64,000 nucleotides of DNA from Amoebophrya sp. A120 (lineage: Eukaryota; Sar; Dinophyceae; Syndiniales; Amoebophryaceae). Made by a program: the position numbers and the translations under genes. Positions 46,206-60,100 of this stretch are shown here, piece by piece (the first letter of the stretch is position 1; every line of letters begins with the position of its first letter). The DNA lies in NCBI GenBank assembly GCA_905178155.1, contig CAJINV010000014.1, forward strand, positions 2,137,570 to 2,201,569. The letters run 5' to 3'. Below the pieces are notes generated by a model that saw only the letters and a list, made by a program, of their open reading frames with translations, had not been told where the DNA came from and searched no databases.

Positions 46206-48120
46206 ATTCGCGAGTGTCCTCTGAGGTTCTTCAGCCGGGTTCACTTTGATGAAGAAGCATGTAGGCCTTGCGCAGGTATTTTAGTTTTGCACTGAGTAGC
46301 GATCTTCGTGCTCGCCGGGTCGCAAAGTCGCTTGTCGTCGCTTTTTTTCTTTAGGTCGTTTATTAGCCAGCTTGTTTCAAAAAAAAAACAAGCGCTCTCA
46401 AAGCTCGTGCTAGAGAATCTGCGACATGTCTGCTCTTCTTCCGGTTGTACCTAGCCGCGCACAACGCCTACGATTGCCGTTCTTGCGCTGCAGGACTTGT
46501 AGCACCTTCGGACCGGCGCGTAGAAGATATCATGGGCCCTGGTTTTGCGAATCAGGGTCCCGGCGGCCGGCGCTGCTACTCCAAGCCACGAATCATGTGC
46601 ACGAATACATTATTGCGTTTGCAACAAACTAGCAGGTAGTCACTTGTGTTGTTGTAAGATGTAAGTATTGAAACTGAAAATCAAATGTTCGATTAATTGA
46701 TGTCGCGAGAAAATGCTCAACACTTATTTGCAAATCATACACAAATGCCTACGACCGTGAAACCAAAAATGTCGTATACACCCTGTGTGCATGTCGAATG
46801 CGATGAATGAGCTTTGATTCAATTTGCTCAACATCTACCACCACTTGTTTAGCGTCAGAACTCCTTCATGGAAATGCATCGAACGATCTGGGCTGACAGC
46901 GGCCAAAACAAAAAGAACTCCACTACATCAACTACATCAGATTCATAGTCTTTTTTTACTATGAGAATGAGGTGGATCCTGCTGGCTTGACAGATCTTCT
47001 TCGTGGCTCAATCTGCCGCTAAATAAGTTGATCCTTCGCGTTGTGCACGACTTTCTTCGTACATGTCAAGACCTTGTAGTCTCCAATGCTCGTCGCATCG
47101 AACCTCGAAGATAAGATCGTTACTAGCAATGCGCAAGAAGATCGTAGAAAAATCCTTGTTTGGAGCGAAGATCTCAAAAGCCAGCAACTTGGAGCGAGAA
47201 GCGATTCGCTCGTCGCATATTAGATGTCATCACAGTTGCACAGAAAGCAACAGACGCCGCTACAACAGATGGATCTTTTGTTTTTAGTCGTGGTTTTTTG
47301 ATGTGATTCTTTCACGTGTGTCCCGTGTTTAGACTTTGATGCTTCTCGTGCAGGTCATCTTCACAACATGCACACTGGTCGCCATCACAGAACGTTCGAT
47401 CGCTGGGACTACATTTTGCAGCCATGCCCTTGATGCTCGTGTCGTTTGAGCATTTCCATTTGTTGTTCGCATTGTTACGCGGAAGCGGAACTTAAAACTA
47501 CAAGTCATACATTTATCGTCTGTCATTTCGCTTCATTTGATTGCTGTTGTCCTGTTCATCAGTTACTTAGCATCGTACAAAAATTTGAACTGCCATGAGG
47601 CGAAAAGGCGCACCAATGCTGGCGCTCCAAACATTTTGAGTCTTTTTCTTTTCCTTCTGTTTTTGAGCTTGCAGTTTAAAGTTATTTTCATTGTCATCAG
47701 GGATACACTTGTTTCATCAATTTGATAAATCAAGGTCTAAGTACTTCGGGAAAGCGAAACTGGAGCTTCTGAAAATGGGAATCACAATTAGTAAACAGTT
47801 GTTGCACTTCTACGATGAAACTTCTTCTATGATGAAACTATTCTGAGAAGTTCCTGCTGAATAATTCAGCCTGAATGTTGTCAGTTCTGAAAACTGGTGC
47901 CTCTTCCAGTGAAGATAAAACATAAACAAAGTCGTACAGCGCTTTTGTTGAAAGAATCAATGCATTGAGGAACTGTTGCTGTTGTAGAGTTGCCTTACAA
48001 TCAACCATGAATGATGAACAAGATCAAGATATAGTTCGTTTTGCTCTCTATACTATTCCCGCGGAATAAAGTCTGCTCATCATTCCGCTAGGTCGTTGAC
48101 ATAAAAAACTAAAACTGCGG
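46206..48120. other. Intergenic region between RPC1 5' end and LRRC9-like 3' end
   Basis: About 1.9 kb. A short GC-rich island at 46430-46640 has two overlapping plus-strand open frames without homology signals. The remainder is AT-rich. No introner, tRNA or clear promoter is seen. Confidence 0.45.
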
Positions 48121-51100
48121 TCACCTGATTTTCCTCGTAGACCTCTGCAACGCGGCCCCGGCCGGCATTTTGGAGCCGCTACTTCCCGGCGTGTTGCCCG
48201 TTGTTGGATACAGCTTTTTGATGCGCTGTGGCGTTGAAGACATCTGCTGCTTCGTTGCACCTGACGCGGTAATATTGTCACCACTTCCAGCCGGCCTGTC
48301 AGGCGAAGCAGCTCCAGCAAGAACCGCACCAGCAGGAGCAGATCCTGTGCTAGCAGTACCTGGACCTCCTCCAGGTCCTTTGAAAGAAGCCGCCGACTGC
48401 CCGACCTGTAGGTAATCCTCCCCCTCCACAACGGTTTCGCTGTCCACCTTCTTTTGCATGGTTTCCTGTCGAAGGTGTTCAATCAACGTCGCCACGCCGG
48501 AGCTCAGCCCCCGCGTAAACTTACTGGTGGGGATTGTACTGGCGTTTTTGTGGTTCGCGGGCATGGAGGTCAAAGTCGTGGTGCTCATAGCGCCCGCTCC
48601 GATGTTTGCGCCGACTGGAAGATCTGAGTTGTGTTCTGGTGCAGGATCTGCTCCTTCGTAGTTGTTGTCACTCGCACTGTTCACATTGGAGTTTGCCTGC
48701 ATTAAACTACTACGATTCGCGGCCTGCTGCTGCTGGTTATACGCGATTTGCGCTTTCCGGATCATGCTGTCCTGTTTCAAACTGTACCCCACCCGGTCCT
48801 CTTGCGTGCACTTCCGGTTATCGATTTCCTTCAACCGGTATCCAGGAAAAAACACGCATCCACATCCAATTTGTCATGCTTAACAGACTGCGCATCCAAT
48901 TTGTCATGCAAAACACGCATAAAGTAAAAGTGCTGTGCTTGTCATGCAAAAAACGGATGTGGATGGGTTCTTTTCTGTAGATAACCGGTTCCCCAACTTC
49001 TGACACAGCGTGAAGCGGTAAAAAGGCTTCCGCGCGATCGGGTTCCGGGCCAGGGATATTTTCTCGACTTTGGATCTCTTGTGGTTCGTAGTGGGGTTGT
49101 TTAGACTAGTATTACTCCTTGTCCCGATTATGTGGTCAGAGATGGAGACTGAATTATCAGCACTACTAGTACTGTTATTCATTTCGCCGTCGTCCTCTTT
49201 CTCCAACACCATGGTCCCGATCGTCTCCAGCGCCGTGACCCTGTTGAAATCCAAGCGCAAAACTGTCAAATTCGGCACCAAAGCAAAACAATCTAAACTC
49301 GTCACCCGATTGTGCGCCATGTGGATCTCCGTCAATTTCGATTGCTTTTTGTGCAGATTGGACGACCCAGCCACATTGCAATTCGAGCCGATGAAGAAAC
49401 TCCAACGGTCCGTGAATCTGATTCGGTTTCGGTTCAGCACGAGCGCGCGCAGTTCCGTTAAATGCCGGAACGGGGCCCGGTTATTCGTCAGGATCTTGTT
49501 ATTTTCAGAAGATGACAAGGCTCCTCCTCCCAACTTGCCGCTGGTGTTCCAGTTCGAACTTGTAACCGTTTTCTCCTCCCGCGGTGCCGCGTGGTTCCAT
49601 CGGCTCGGAGCCAAAGCAGTCAGCAGATTGTTCGCGAGAACTAAGACTCGCAACTGCGGGAACGGGTGCTGCTTTGAAGTTGTACTGTTGGAAGTAGACG
49701 AAGAGAAACCACTACTTCTGCTCCTGTTTGTCAACTGCAGCAAGGGCGTCAGCGTCCGGAGTCCGTTGTAGCTCAGTTCTAAGTGCTGCAACTTCGGGAG
49801 TCGGTAAACTTGGATGTGTTTCAAGTTGGAGGCGGTGCCATTGCTGCTGAACGGAGTAGTGGTGGACTGCTGGTGATAGTTGTACGCGCCTCCTGTCTCG
49901 CTATGGATTTGATGTGCTACACCCGCTGAAGATGAAGCTTGTTGATGCCCCGAAATAGATGTTTCCACCACCATCTTCCACCTGGCTAAATCCAGTAAGC
50001 CAATCCGGTTCATTTTCAGGGTTTTCAACTTCGACAAGGGTCCAATCACCCCTGTCTGGATGTAGTTGTTATCCAGCTGCAGAATCTTCAGCTCCGGAAA
50101 AAATCCATCGGACAAAATCCCGTGATTCAAATTCCACAGTTTTGAACTGGTCAGATCCAGAGAGACTAGATTCTGGAACGCAAGGCTCACGCTGTTTTGC
50201 TCGGAGATGAAGCCGGTGAGAGGAGGAGGTGCAGCTGATGTGGTCGTTGCAGAAGAAGTGCCGACATTACCACTGTTGTGCGCGGAAGACGATGCTGTTG
50301 AAAACCCAAGAACAGAACTCGCTAGAAGATCGGGGGTGAGAGTGCCCTTGAAAAATTTCCACGCCTGGCGCACTTCGTCGTCGGAAATGGGGAGGCCGTC
50401 GAGGTACTGCAGATTTTGGTGCAGGAGAAAAATCGCGTAAAGCCGATAGTCGAAGTGGAAATGGGTGAACAAATTTTGCTGAGTTATTGCGTAATTTGAT
50501 GCTTTGGAACTCGCTTCGTTGCTCTCCTCATCTGCGCACCATTGATCGTCTGGTGCACCACCATCCATCTCGCCTCCATCTACTGCACCTGAATCCTTCC
50601 CTGTGCTAGTCCCAGCACCCGAGTGCAGTTTCGGCCTCGTTCGTTTACTGGTGGCAAACATCAACCTACTGCTCCCATACTCGTACTCCCGGCCGATCTT
50701 CGAGACAATGTCGCACCTTCTGATCGGCTTCTCCGTTGCTTTGCGCGTCTTGATCTCCAAGATTTTCTCGTTTTTCTCTTTCTCGATCCGTTTCCGCCGT
50801 TCCTCTTTTCTTTGCTGCCTTGCGGCGGAGGAGTTTTTGTTTGTCACATCGCAGTCGTCCTCGATGAAACACGTCGCGGTGGAGTCGTCGTTGTCGGAAT
50901 TCTCATCCTGATAATCGACGTAGTTATTTTCACCCTGTCGTCCTGCGTCTTGTTGTTCACCTGTCGTGCCTTCTTGCAGCTGGTCTGCTCTAGCAATCGG
51001 ATTTCCGTCCTCGTCTACACGTAAAGCGGCTTCTTGGTCACCACCGGCATCTTGCTCATCATCCTGCGGTTCAGGAGCTTCGTCCTCGTAGAGAAGCCCG

Positions 51101-54100
51101 TCTTCCGACTCTTCTTCGTCCTCTGATCCGAGGTGTTCCAATGAATTCGGAACCAGATCTCTGTCCGCTTGACCTACTTCGGGAGAAGCCGCAGCAACCG
51201 CTTGGAGAAGTGCTGCCTCGTCACCTTTGTCTACGATCGACGCAGATTTCGCTTCTATTGGTGTCCACAGATGATGAGCAGGTTTGGTTGATTGTTCCTT
51301 TGTTTGCTCGAAGTCTTCCACCTCTTCGTCGTCGTTCTGCAGTGCAGACTTCGTCTTTCCCGGAGGAGACACCTTGCCACCTCTTCTAGCACGACCGCTT
51401 TCATCCCACTGCACCAACTCCTCGACTGTTCTGGCGCCCTGGAAAAGCTGATGCTGCATTATACCACCATTAGTGCTTCCTCTTCCAACAACACTACAGT
51501 TGCACAGCGGGTTCCCACGCAGCTCTACGATGGCGAGTCTCGGGAAATTCAAACTGAGCAGGTACAAGTCCCGGAAATCATGGAGCGCGTTGTCCCCGAG
51601 GTAGAGGCCAAGGAGCTTTTGCATAGGAAGCTGTAGTTGATAGGGTGTTGATGTTGTGACAGGTGGAACAGTAGATGCTGCTACATGACAACTGCTTGAT
51701 GTTGACGAGCCGCACGTAGAGGAAGTTTTCATCCAATTTAAGTCGCTGATCCCGTTCCCACTGAGACACAGAATTTCTAGGTTTTCCGAACAGCATCTCG
51801 TGATCCAATGCAACTCGCCCGAGGAGCTCGTGAGCGAGTTCATACTCGCGTCGAGCCGTTTTAAGCCAGTGAAATGCTGGATTCCGGACAGAGACTGCAA
51901 CTGATTTTTACTCACATTCAACGTCTCTAACCTTCTGCAACAGGAGAAAGTGCTGGTCGAACAACTCGAAGCGGGTAAACCGGAACCGCCAGGAGCAGAA
52001 CAAGTGCCGCCGCCGGCTCTGCTAGTACAACTATCCGAAGCCGCTGCAAAGAGCGGCAGCAATTGGTGTTCGATGGAGGTGAGATTTAGCCCGGTCGCGA
52101 TCAGGTGTGTCAAATTGTGGAAAACATACCGCGAATTCGTCGGATAGTGTTGTGGCGCTTGTGATGCTGCTGTTATATTACCTGTCTTCGCTATCCATTT
52201 CTTCAGCCAGTCTCGCAACCCCGCATCTTCGTCGGCGAGCATCGCGTCGTCTTCTTCGTCGTCTGATGATCTCAATGGTAGGATATCCTTCTGCAACCCC
52301 GCCTTCTGCAGAATGTCGACGCTGACGTTGCTTGTCATAATCTTGCTGGTCTTGTTGTAGTTCCTGCTATTTGATGATGTCCTGTTGCTCCTTGCAGGAG
52401 CTATTGATGCGCTCGAGCAGCCTACAGTCGAAGATGCCCCCTGTGCGGCCGCCCAGAGTGCCGGGCCGAGCACTCCGTCGTCCGCAGTTTTACCTGCAAG
52501 ACCTGGCCCGGCACCAGTACTATTTCCTGCTGGCAATAGAAGGTCGGAAAGATTCAGAGTCTTCGTCAATGCGTCACGGTGAACAGGAGCATGATCTTCT
52601 TCCTCATCATCGTCTTCAGCCCAGGTCTGGACTTGTAGATATCCATTCGTACCGGTTGCACCACCAGCGGCTCCTGCGAGCGCTGTCGAAGAGGCAACTT
52701 TTTCCGGACTCATCATCCTTCTTCTTCTCGCCGGACTGCCACCGGTGGTGGAGAGGATTGATTTGACTGGTATATTACCGCTGGCACTGTCCTCCTTCAA
52801 GGGCGAAAGCTGCGGCCGCCTTGTTGGTGGGCTCAAGGGACTTGTGGAGGGATTGTTATTCCCTAGCATTCCATTTGTGCTTCTTGAGTCCTTTCCCTGT
52901 GCACCACGACCAGCTGCAACCGTGGTGGAAGGGTAATGCCTGGGGAGAAGACCGGAAGCCGCTAACTGCAGCCGGAAAAAACTGTCAGCGTCTACTACGG
53001 ATGCGCACTGATGATCTCCGTCAGCATCGTCGTCTTGTTGACAGAGAAGTGCCTCGCCTCCATTAACGATCTGCAAATCCGGACACATTTTCGTCGCCCC
53101 TCGCAGTAGGTGCGCAAGAAAATGCGTTGTGGTAGCAGTTCCAGTTCCGCTCGAGCTGCTTGCTATGCTTGCTGCGATTTCCCCTCCGCCCGAAGAAGAC
53201 AACAACTCTCTACCCTCTTCTCCTAGCGGTTCATCAATTTGGAGCGCTTTTAGTGACGATGGGAAAAGTTGCGCAGAAGTGCCAGCAGACGATGTCACCG
53301 AAGATGGTGAAGGTGCCCGAGCAAGCACATACCCGAGAACGTCTACAGTTGTGAGCAAAGGATTACCGCTCAAATCCAGCTCCGTGCATTGCGGAAAGAG
53401 GTGCGCAAATGTGCTGCTTTCTTGAGGACCTTCTTCGCCTCCTGAAGCAAGATGGCAAGGACTTTCGTCAAAAAGCCGTAGGTGATTGTACGACAGGTCG
53501 ATGAACAAGGTTCGTTCTCTATGATGTGCGACACCGGGAAAGTTGGTGTTGGTCATTTTCCCCGTTACTAGTTCCTTTCCATCACCGCTGGCAATTGCGG
53601 CCGTATTCTGCTCTGTTTGGCCACTCGTTGGGACCACAATCCCCTTGTTTGAAGATGATGTCACCAGCGACGATGGGGAAGAAGCACCTCCGTTCACGCG
53701 AGATGAAATATGAACCGGCTGTGCTCCTGCATGATCAACGACCTGGCACAAGTCGTCCAATTTTTCGAACTTGTTCCAGGCGAGAATCAGACACTTCAAA
53801 TTCTTGAAGTTCCGCAAACAGTCCGGCGCGAGCTTCCGCAGGTTGCAGCCCCAGAGGTTCAAATACTCGATGCTCGCAATGACCGGGGTCTTGATCTGTT
53901 GGTGTAGCAGTTGGATCCTCTGGTGCTCTCTGACCACCGCACGCTCGAGCAAATCTCTCTTGGTTCTGTTTTTATTTCTCGACGGAGAAGTAGAGGCCCT
54001 GTTCTTGCCTTTGTTTATTTCGTCCTCATTTTCCTCCTCATCTGTTCTATTTCGTTGAATCATGGAATCGAGGGAAAGCAGGTCGGCTGCACTGGAGATT

Positions 54101-57100
54101 ACACTGCGCGTGGCCAGGAAGGACGCTGACGCGTAACTCCGGGGAACGAACATGTCGAGCTCAAGATGGCCGGGAACTCCACCTGAAAAGGAGAAGTCTG
54201 TAGTCCTTTTCCCCGCATTTTTAAGCCGAGAGGCAAGCAGGAGTTCTGGTGCGGTAGATTTTGCAGATAATTCATCATCCACACCATGGGTCATGAACGG
54301 GAAACCATCTTCGCGACTTTGTCCTCCACTTAGCGCCATCATCGCTCCAGAAGCCGTTCCGCCCACCTCGTCGGCGTAGGATGCAGCACCTGCGCTAGTG
54401 CTGCTGTTGTGCTCAGACATAAGTGGGCGGATCACAAGTTTTCGAAGCTGTTCCTGCAAGTCATGGATTGTTGTTTCCAGAATTTCTTTCTTCTGCGATT
54501 TGTATTCTGACGCGGTCGACGCCGTCCTGCTCGTTGATGTGTTGCGCCAGCACATCGTCGGCGACGTAGCCAAGTACGCAAACTCACGCAAACACGACCA
54601 AAACGGCCCGAAGTCGCGCAAAATCAGGGCACTGTCTGTTGTTTTGCTCGAGAGTAAAGTCGTGACCGCTTTATTGGTACTACTGCGGAGTTACTGAGTG
54701 GAAAATTTCACAAATACAAATATCTGCAAAAATTGGTCCTTAGAGGCTTCAGGGCTGCTGGGAGGGGGTCCAGGGTCTGCGAAACGCAACGCCGGTGAGT
54801 CGAACAGCAGCACAGCAACAGCGCGCGGCGTTCTTCTGTCCGGCAAGGTCCGGAGGGTTTGGCGTCGCTGGAAGCCATACCGGACGACCACGAGCATGCA
54901 TATACTTCAACAACAAAATCAGAAGGCTGCTGCCTTTCCTTTTCGTCGAGTCCGCCGATGCGGTTTGTCGTTTAGCTCGTGATTGGAGCAAAAAAACGCT
55001 ATTCCCACTCGGAAACTTTCCACAAATGAACAGACCCGACCCCTCCGGAGACCCCAAGATCTGGGGCCCTTCGGAACAGCCAAATTCCCAATTCCCGCTT
55101 GGAAACTTTCCACAAATGAAAAGGCAGGGGGGTCCGGCGACCCCTGCCGGAGAAGTCGCCCGCGAGCATTTTTCTGCGTCATTTTGATGCGATTTTCGCC
55201 TTTCGGCGATTCGCCGCGGCCTATTACTGCCTCCGCATGCGCCGCATGGCGCCGGAATTCCGGGCACCCTGGCGCGGCCCCAAGAGCCCTAGTGCCGCCC
55301 TGCTAGGCGGCCCGCGCTGGTGCGACTTTGGTCGGGTTAAATGGCGACCGCCTGAGATGAATGCTCTGGCGCCCCTCCCAAGGATGCCCGACAGGGCCTG
55401 AATTGCTGAAAAGCATAACACTGAGCGCCTGCTTCTCTGCAGTTTTGTCCTTTAAGCATCAATTTTTGCAGATATTTGTATTTGTGAAATTTTCCCCTTA
55501 GTAGGAGTTGCACACCTGCTGCGGAGGAGGTCGCCACTTTGCAGCTACCATCGCCATTCATCAGATTGCTCCTGTTGGCCGAACTATCCAGGAAAAAAAC
55601 TGTGTGAGTGTAACTGTGTAGGAAGAGCAGCATCACAAATTCGCTTTGCATTACAGGGAAAACCTGTCATGCGCAGCTAGTACGTGGAAATACGTATGGA
55701 ATTAGCCTATGACGCAGATCTAGCATGACAAGTGTAACAGTTTTGCACTTTCTGCATCACAGATTTACACTCACATAGTTTTTTTCTTGCATACGAACGT
55801 GGTCGCTTCTTCGCCGCGGATCTCGGCCGGTTCGCGGCCGACTGCGGACGACTTGACGAGGAGGTTTTCGTGGGCGACGAGGGTAAAGTGGTATCAGTGG
55901 AACCTCCAAACTCGTCGTAGTCTATGCCTCGCCACCGCTTCTCGATTTCCCGAATGACGAAATCAGACGAGGAAGAACCTACAGGTACAGAAACGAATGA
56001 TGTTGAGCCAGGACGAAGCTGAGCTTTATTTTCCTCGTCGTACTCCACGTCGCTGGCCGCGTGAGGAATTTCTCTTCGCAGCCTGGTGGAGGATGTTGAG
56101 GTTCTTGACGCACCAGATGCATCAATATCGCTGCTCCTTTTACTGGTACAATTCAAATTATCAGCTTCGTTGACAAACTTCCCCAGGTTGCACTCTACCT
56201 TTTTCTCGATTTCATTGTACACAAACTCCACCTCGACGAGAAAAGCCGGCGTGCACCTGCTCGGGTCCCGAATTCGCCAGATTTTTTGCCTTCCGTCCGT
56301 GTCGAGGGACCGGTAACGGCCAGAAACGGAGTCATACCCTGGGGATTCGAGGAACTCGGCTAGGGGTTTGGAATCGCCAAAAGCGGAAAAAAGGTGCTTC
56401 CGTGCTGTCAACATGCTGGACCCGCTAGACGATGCAGCTCCTCGCCGATGTTGGTCCGCGTCCAACGTAAACGTATTCAACGTCTTTGCCGCCCATTCTA
56501 CCGCCATGGCTTGCTTCCTGCGGTTCGCGGGACTGTTGGTCGGCGAGGCAGACAGGGAAAGGTTTTCTGTCTCGTCTTGTTTCTGGTTCTTTTCCGAAGT
56601 TGTCACTTTGTCCTTATTTTCCGCAACTACATCGCCAAAAGGCGACGTCATCGGCTGAAAAAACCCTGCTCCCGCACGGCGCCTAGCTGGGGATGAGGTT
56701 GGCGATCTGATAGAAGTTGAAGTAGAACCCGCTTTCCAGCTTGGGGACTTCTGATTTGCGCCGCCGTGTTTCATCTCCTCGTCGAAGAACATTCCACTAC
56801 TACTGTCCTTATTCATCAGCACAAACGCGTTCTGCGCCTGCGTTGCGTGTCCGCTGTTTGCCCGCAAGAGGCTTTCCATGTGGAATTTCTCGTTTTGGCT
56901 CTCTTTCAAATTAACGTTGCTGTTCCGGGGTTTCTTCAGCAAGCCAAATTTGGACACAAACAGCTGCTCCTCATTCATCGCGGGAAACAGGTAGTGGTGC
57001 CGGCTGAAGAGGGCCGACGGGCGATGGGGGTTGTCTCTTCTTGGGCCAGGATTCGTTTGTGACGATGTTGCTCCGGTTGAAGACGAATTGCTAGTACTGT

Positions 57101-60100
57101 GGTTGTAGAACGGATCTGCGACATCCGGTAAATCCGACTCGTGCAGTGAAAACGTTTCACAAATGATCAATTCTGCACCGCCGAGGTAGCGCTTGCTGGC
57201 GTTTGTTGCTTTGGTCGAGCCAGGCCGGCCTGTTGTTCCACCTCTCGTCGATGAGAGAGAAGTAGAATCCGACCCTGCTGACGCTCTTGACGTTGACGCT
57301 GTAGTACTGCTATCTCCACAGAACTCTTCGATCTTCTGACAGAGTTCAGAATCGTAAAAATCGTCGAGAATCGGCTGCAGCGCCACCTTCACACTGTTTG
57401 TCAAAAAAACGCAGAAGTCCGAGGCGTAAGGCGACCACTCCGTGGAATTCAACAGTGCAGTTGTCGCTTTCAGTGCTTGCTGCGAATTCGCCTTGTGCTG
57501 CTGAAAATCCAAATCTCTCGGGATCTTTCCCGCTGCAGTAGCTGCTGCACCGTCGACGTATTCTTTGCTCATTTGGAAGTCAGTTCTACCGCCAGGATAG
57601 TGTCCGTTTTCATCGCCGTCCATTGACCCTGCTCCGTAGTTCAGTTGGTAGAACAGATCCTCTGCCTCATCTGGCGCGAACAACTCGCCATTCGCGTCTT
57701 TCACGGCTTCGTGCAGCTGTTTCGTCACGTTCTGCGTCCACTCGTTGATCAATTCATTGCGTTTTTTCAGTTCCAGTTTCTTCTTTTCCGCGTGAGACGG
57801 TGTCGGGGGCGGCTTGTACTGCTTCAGCTTCGACTTCAGGATGGAATTCGGATCGCTTTGCTTGCGATTCGTCGGCGACCGGGCGACGTACACCTTTTTG
57901 GCATCAATCTGGAAAATGGAAGGTTCCTCGGTGGAATTGTCGTCTTTTGTTCTCTTCTTACTCGCGCTGTTGCTCAGAAGCCGCTGCATTTGGGACTCCA
58001 CTTTCGTCTTTTTCTGCTGTTCTGTCTGTCTACTAGGATCACTGGTTCCATTATGATTTTCCTCGCCGTCGTGGTCTTCGCACTCGGTGTCTTGGCCCCA
58101 ATTTTCGGAAAAAGACCCGGTTGCAGAGGACGAACCGCTGAAATCATGGCTGGGATCGGGGAAGTGGTTTGTCACTCCGTCGGAGCCAGAATTTGGGTAG
58201 ACACCAGTACTAGAAATTTGTCCATCAACATTTTCCACATGATCTCCCCCGTTTTTCATCCTATTTCCGTGCGAAGAGACCGAAAACCGGCTTCTGTTGT
58301 TCATTCCGTACATTTCGCTACCAAATGCCGCACTCAGTCTTTTCAACCTGATTTCCTCGTTTTGTAGCAACTGCCGCCTCTGTTTCAAAATCCCAGTGGT
58401 ATCAGCCTCCTGCCAATTCGCCACAAGTTCGTGATTGGTGATTGCCGGGTCCAGGACAAAGTCCTTCTTGTCGTGCACGGCTGCACCTGATGTTGACAGT
58501 GACACGGCGCCAATTGTACTACTTCCCCCGCCACCTTCGCCATCCAAAAGAGGCCTCCTCACCTTCTCGTTTCGAACCAGAAACAGGTACCTCGGCGCGT
58601 ACCTCCCACTGCTACTCGTATCAAATGTAAAAGTGTCTGGGTCTGGAAACTTGTGATGCTGGATGGCGTCTCATGATGAGGCCACAAGTGCTGGCTCAGC
58701 ATGACAAGTTTCTGAGCTTCTAGGTGTTGTCTACTCTGCATGACAAACTGCCTTTCTGCATCACAGAAAAATGGAGCTCTTGGGTTTTGTGCATGACAGA
58801 TTTAAGAGTCATGCCAGACAAGCATGACAAACATGCAGTCTTCCAGATCCAGACCCAGACACTTTTACATTTCATAACTCGTTTCCGCAGACGAATTCAG
58901 CATTTCCTGCTGGATTTGCGCCGCCAACTCCACGCCCCAGTTGCTGCCCTTGCGACTCATGGCAAAGCCGTCGAAGTTGAAGACTTTCGTCTGCATGCCG
59001 AAAGCCCCATTGGAAGTCATCGGCCGTGCGTCGAAAGAGCCGTTGGGAATGGTACTGGCTCCTGCGTGAAGTAGATTTGATGCGGCGGCTGCAGGCACCA
59101 TCGAGGTGGACGAAGAACTCCCGCCGGCGGCATTGTTCGAAGTAGATCCGCCAAACAGCAAGTGGTCATTGGTGTGCACTTTTGTCACCCGGGACACCTT
59201 CACGTTGAAATCTGGCTCATGATGATGTTGGGGTGCTCCAACTGCTGCTGCTCCAACCGAGGTGATGTCGGTAACAGCAGCAGGTGCTGCTGCAGCAGCA
59301 GCTCCAGGCGCGCTTATTTTGAAGGGAGACTTGTAGTTTGCGCCTGCTGTAATTGATGCAGGTGTTGTGATCTTCCCGGCATGATCATCAGCACCGCCGG
59401 AAGTAGCAGATGTTGAAGCGAGCGACGCCGCATTGATCATGGGACCGCTCTGGAAGTTCTGCCAACTTATCTCAACCAAGTGCTCCACCATCTGCTCCCA
59501 CGGATGCTGTTTCTTACTGCCAGGACCGCTGAAAGAGGAACTGGACGAGCTTCCTCCCGCGGAAGAGCTGCTCATCGCAGAGGCGGACGAGTTGCTCGTC
59601 GAGATGGCTACTAGGCCAGAGTTACAAGAACTCGCGTAAGATCCCCCATCCTGATCCTGTCCAGACTCATCCGCTCCAGAGTCGTAACTGATCTGATGCT
59701 GCTGCTGATCTCCGGCACTGTAGCTATCGCCTGAAGACGAACCGCTATAACTCCGATCCGAGAACGACGAACCCCCACCAGTGGCGCCACTGTGACCTCC
59801 GGTGCTAGAAGAGGAGCAGCTGCTAGTTGACGAGTTTTCCTCTTCCCTTAACGGCAATTGGAAATGGATGTTCCCACCCAGTGCTAGTTCCGTTTTCAAG
59901 GAATTTTCCAATTCCAGCCGGAGGCGCAGAAGCTTCTGCTTGAAGTTTTTCTCGAAGAAATCCCGCTTCCACGCGGGAAGAATTTGGAATTTCAGCTGCT
60001 GGTACAGAAAGAAGATCTTTTTCGAGAGAATCGTGATCGGTTTCTCCTTTTTCAGCGGCTTTATGTGGTCCTCATGTCCTCCTGCTCCGTCGAACGCTGC

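Noticed and set aside
46426-46639. Short GC-rich plus-strand frames upstream of RPC1
   Set aside because: Two overlapping frames compete, and neither has a recognisable feature. It may be the promoter or leader region of RPC1.
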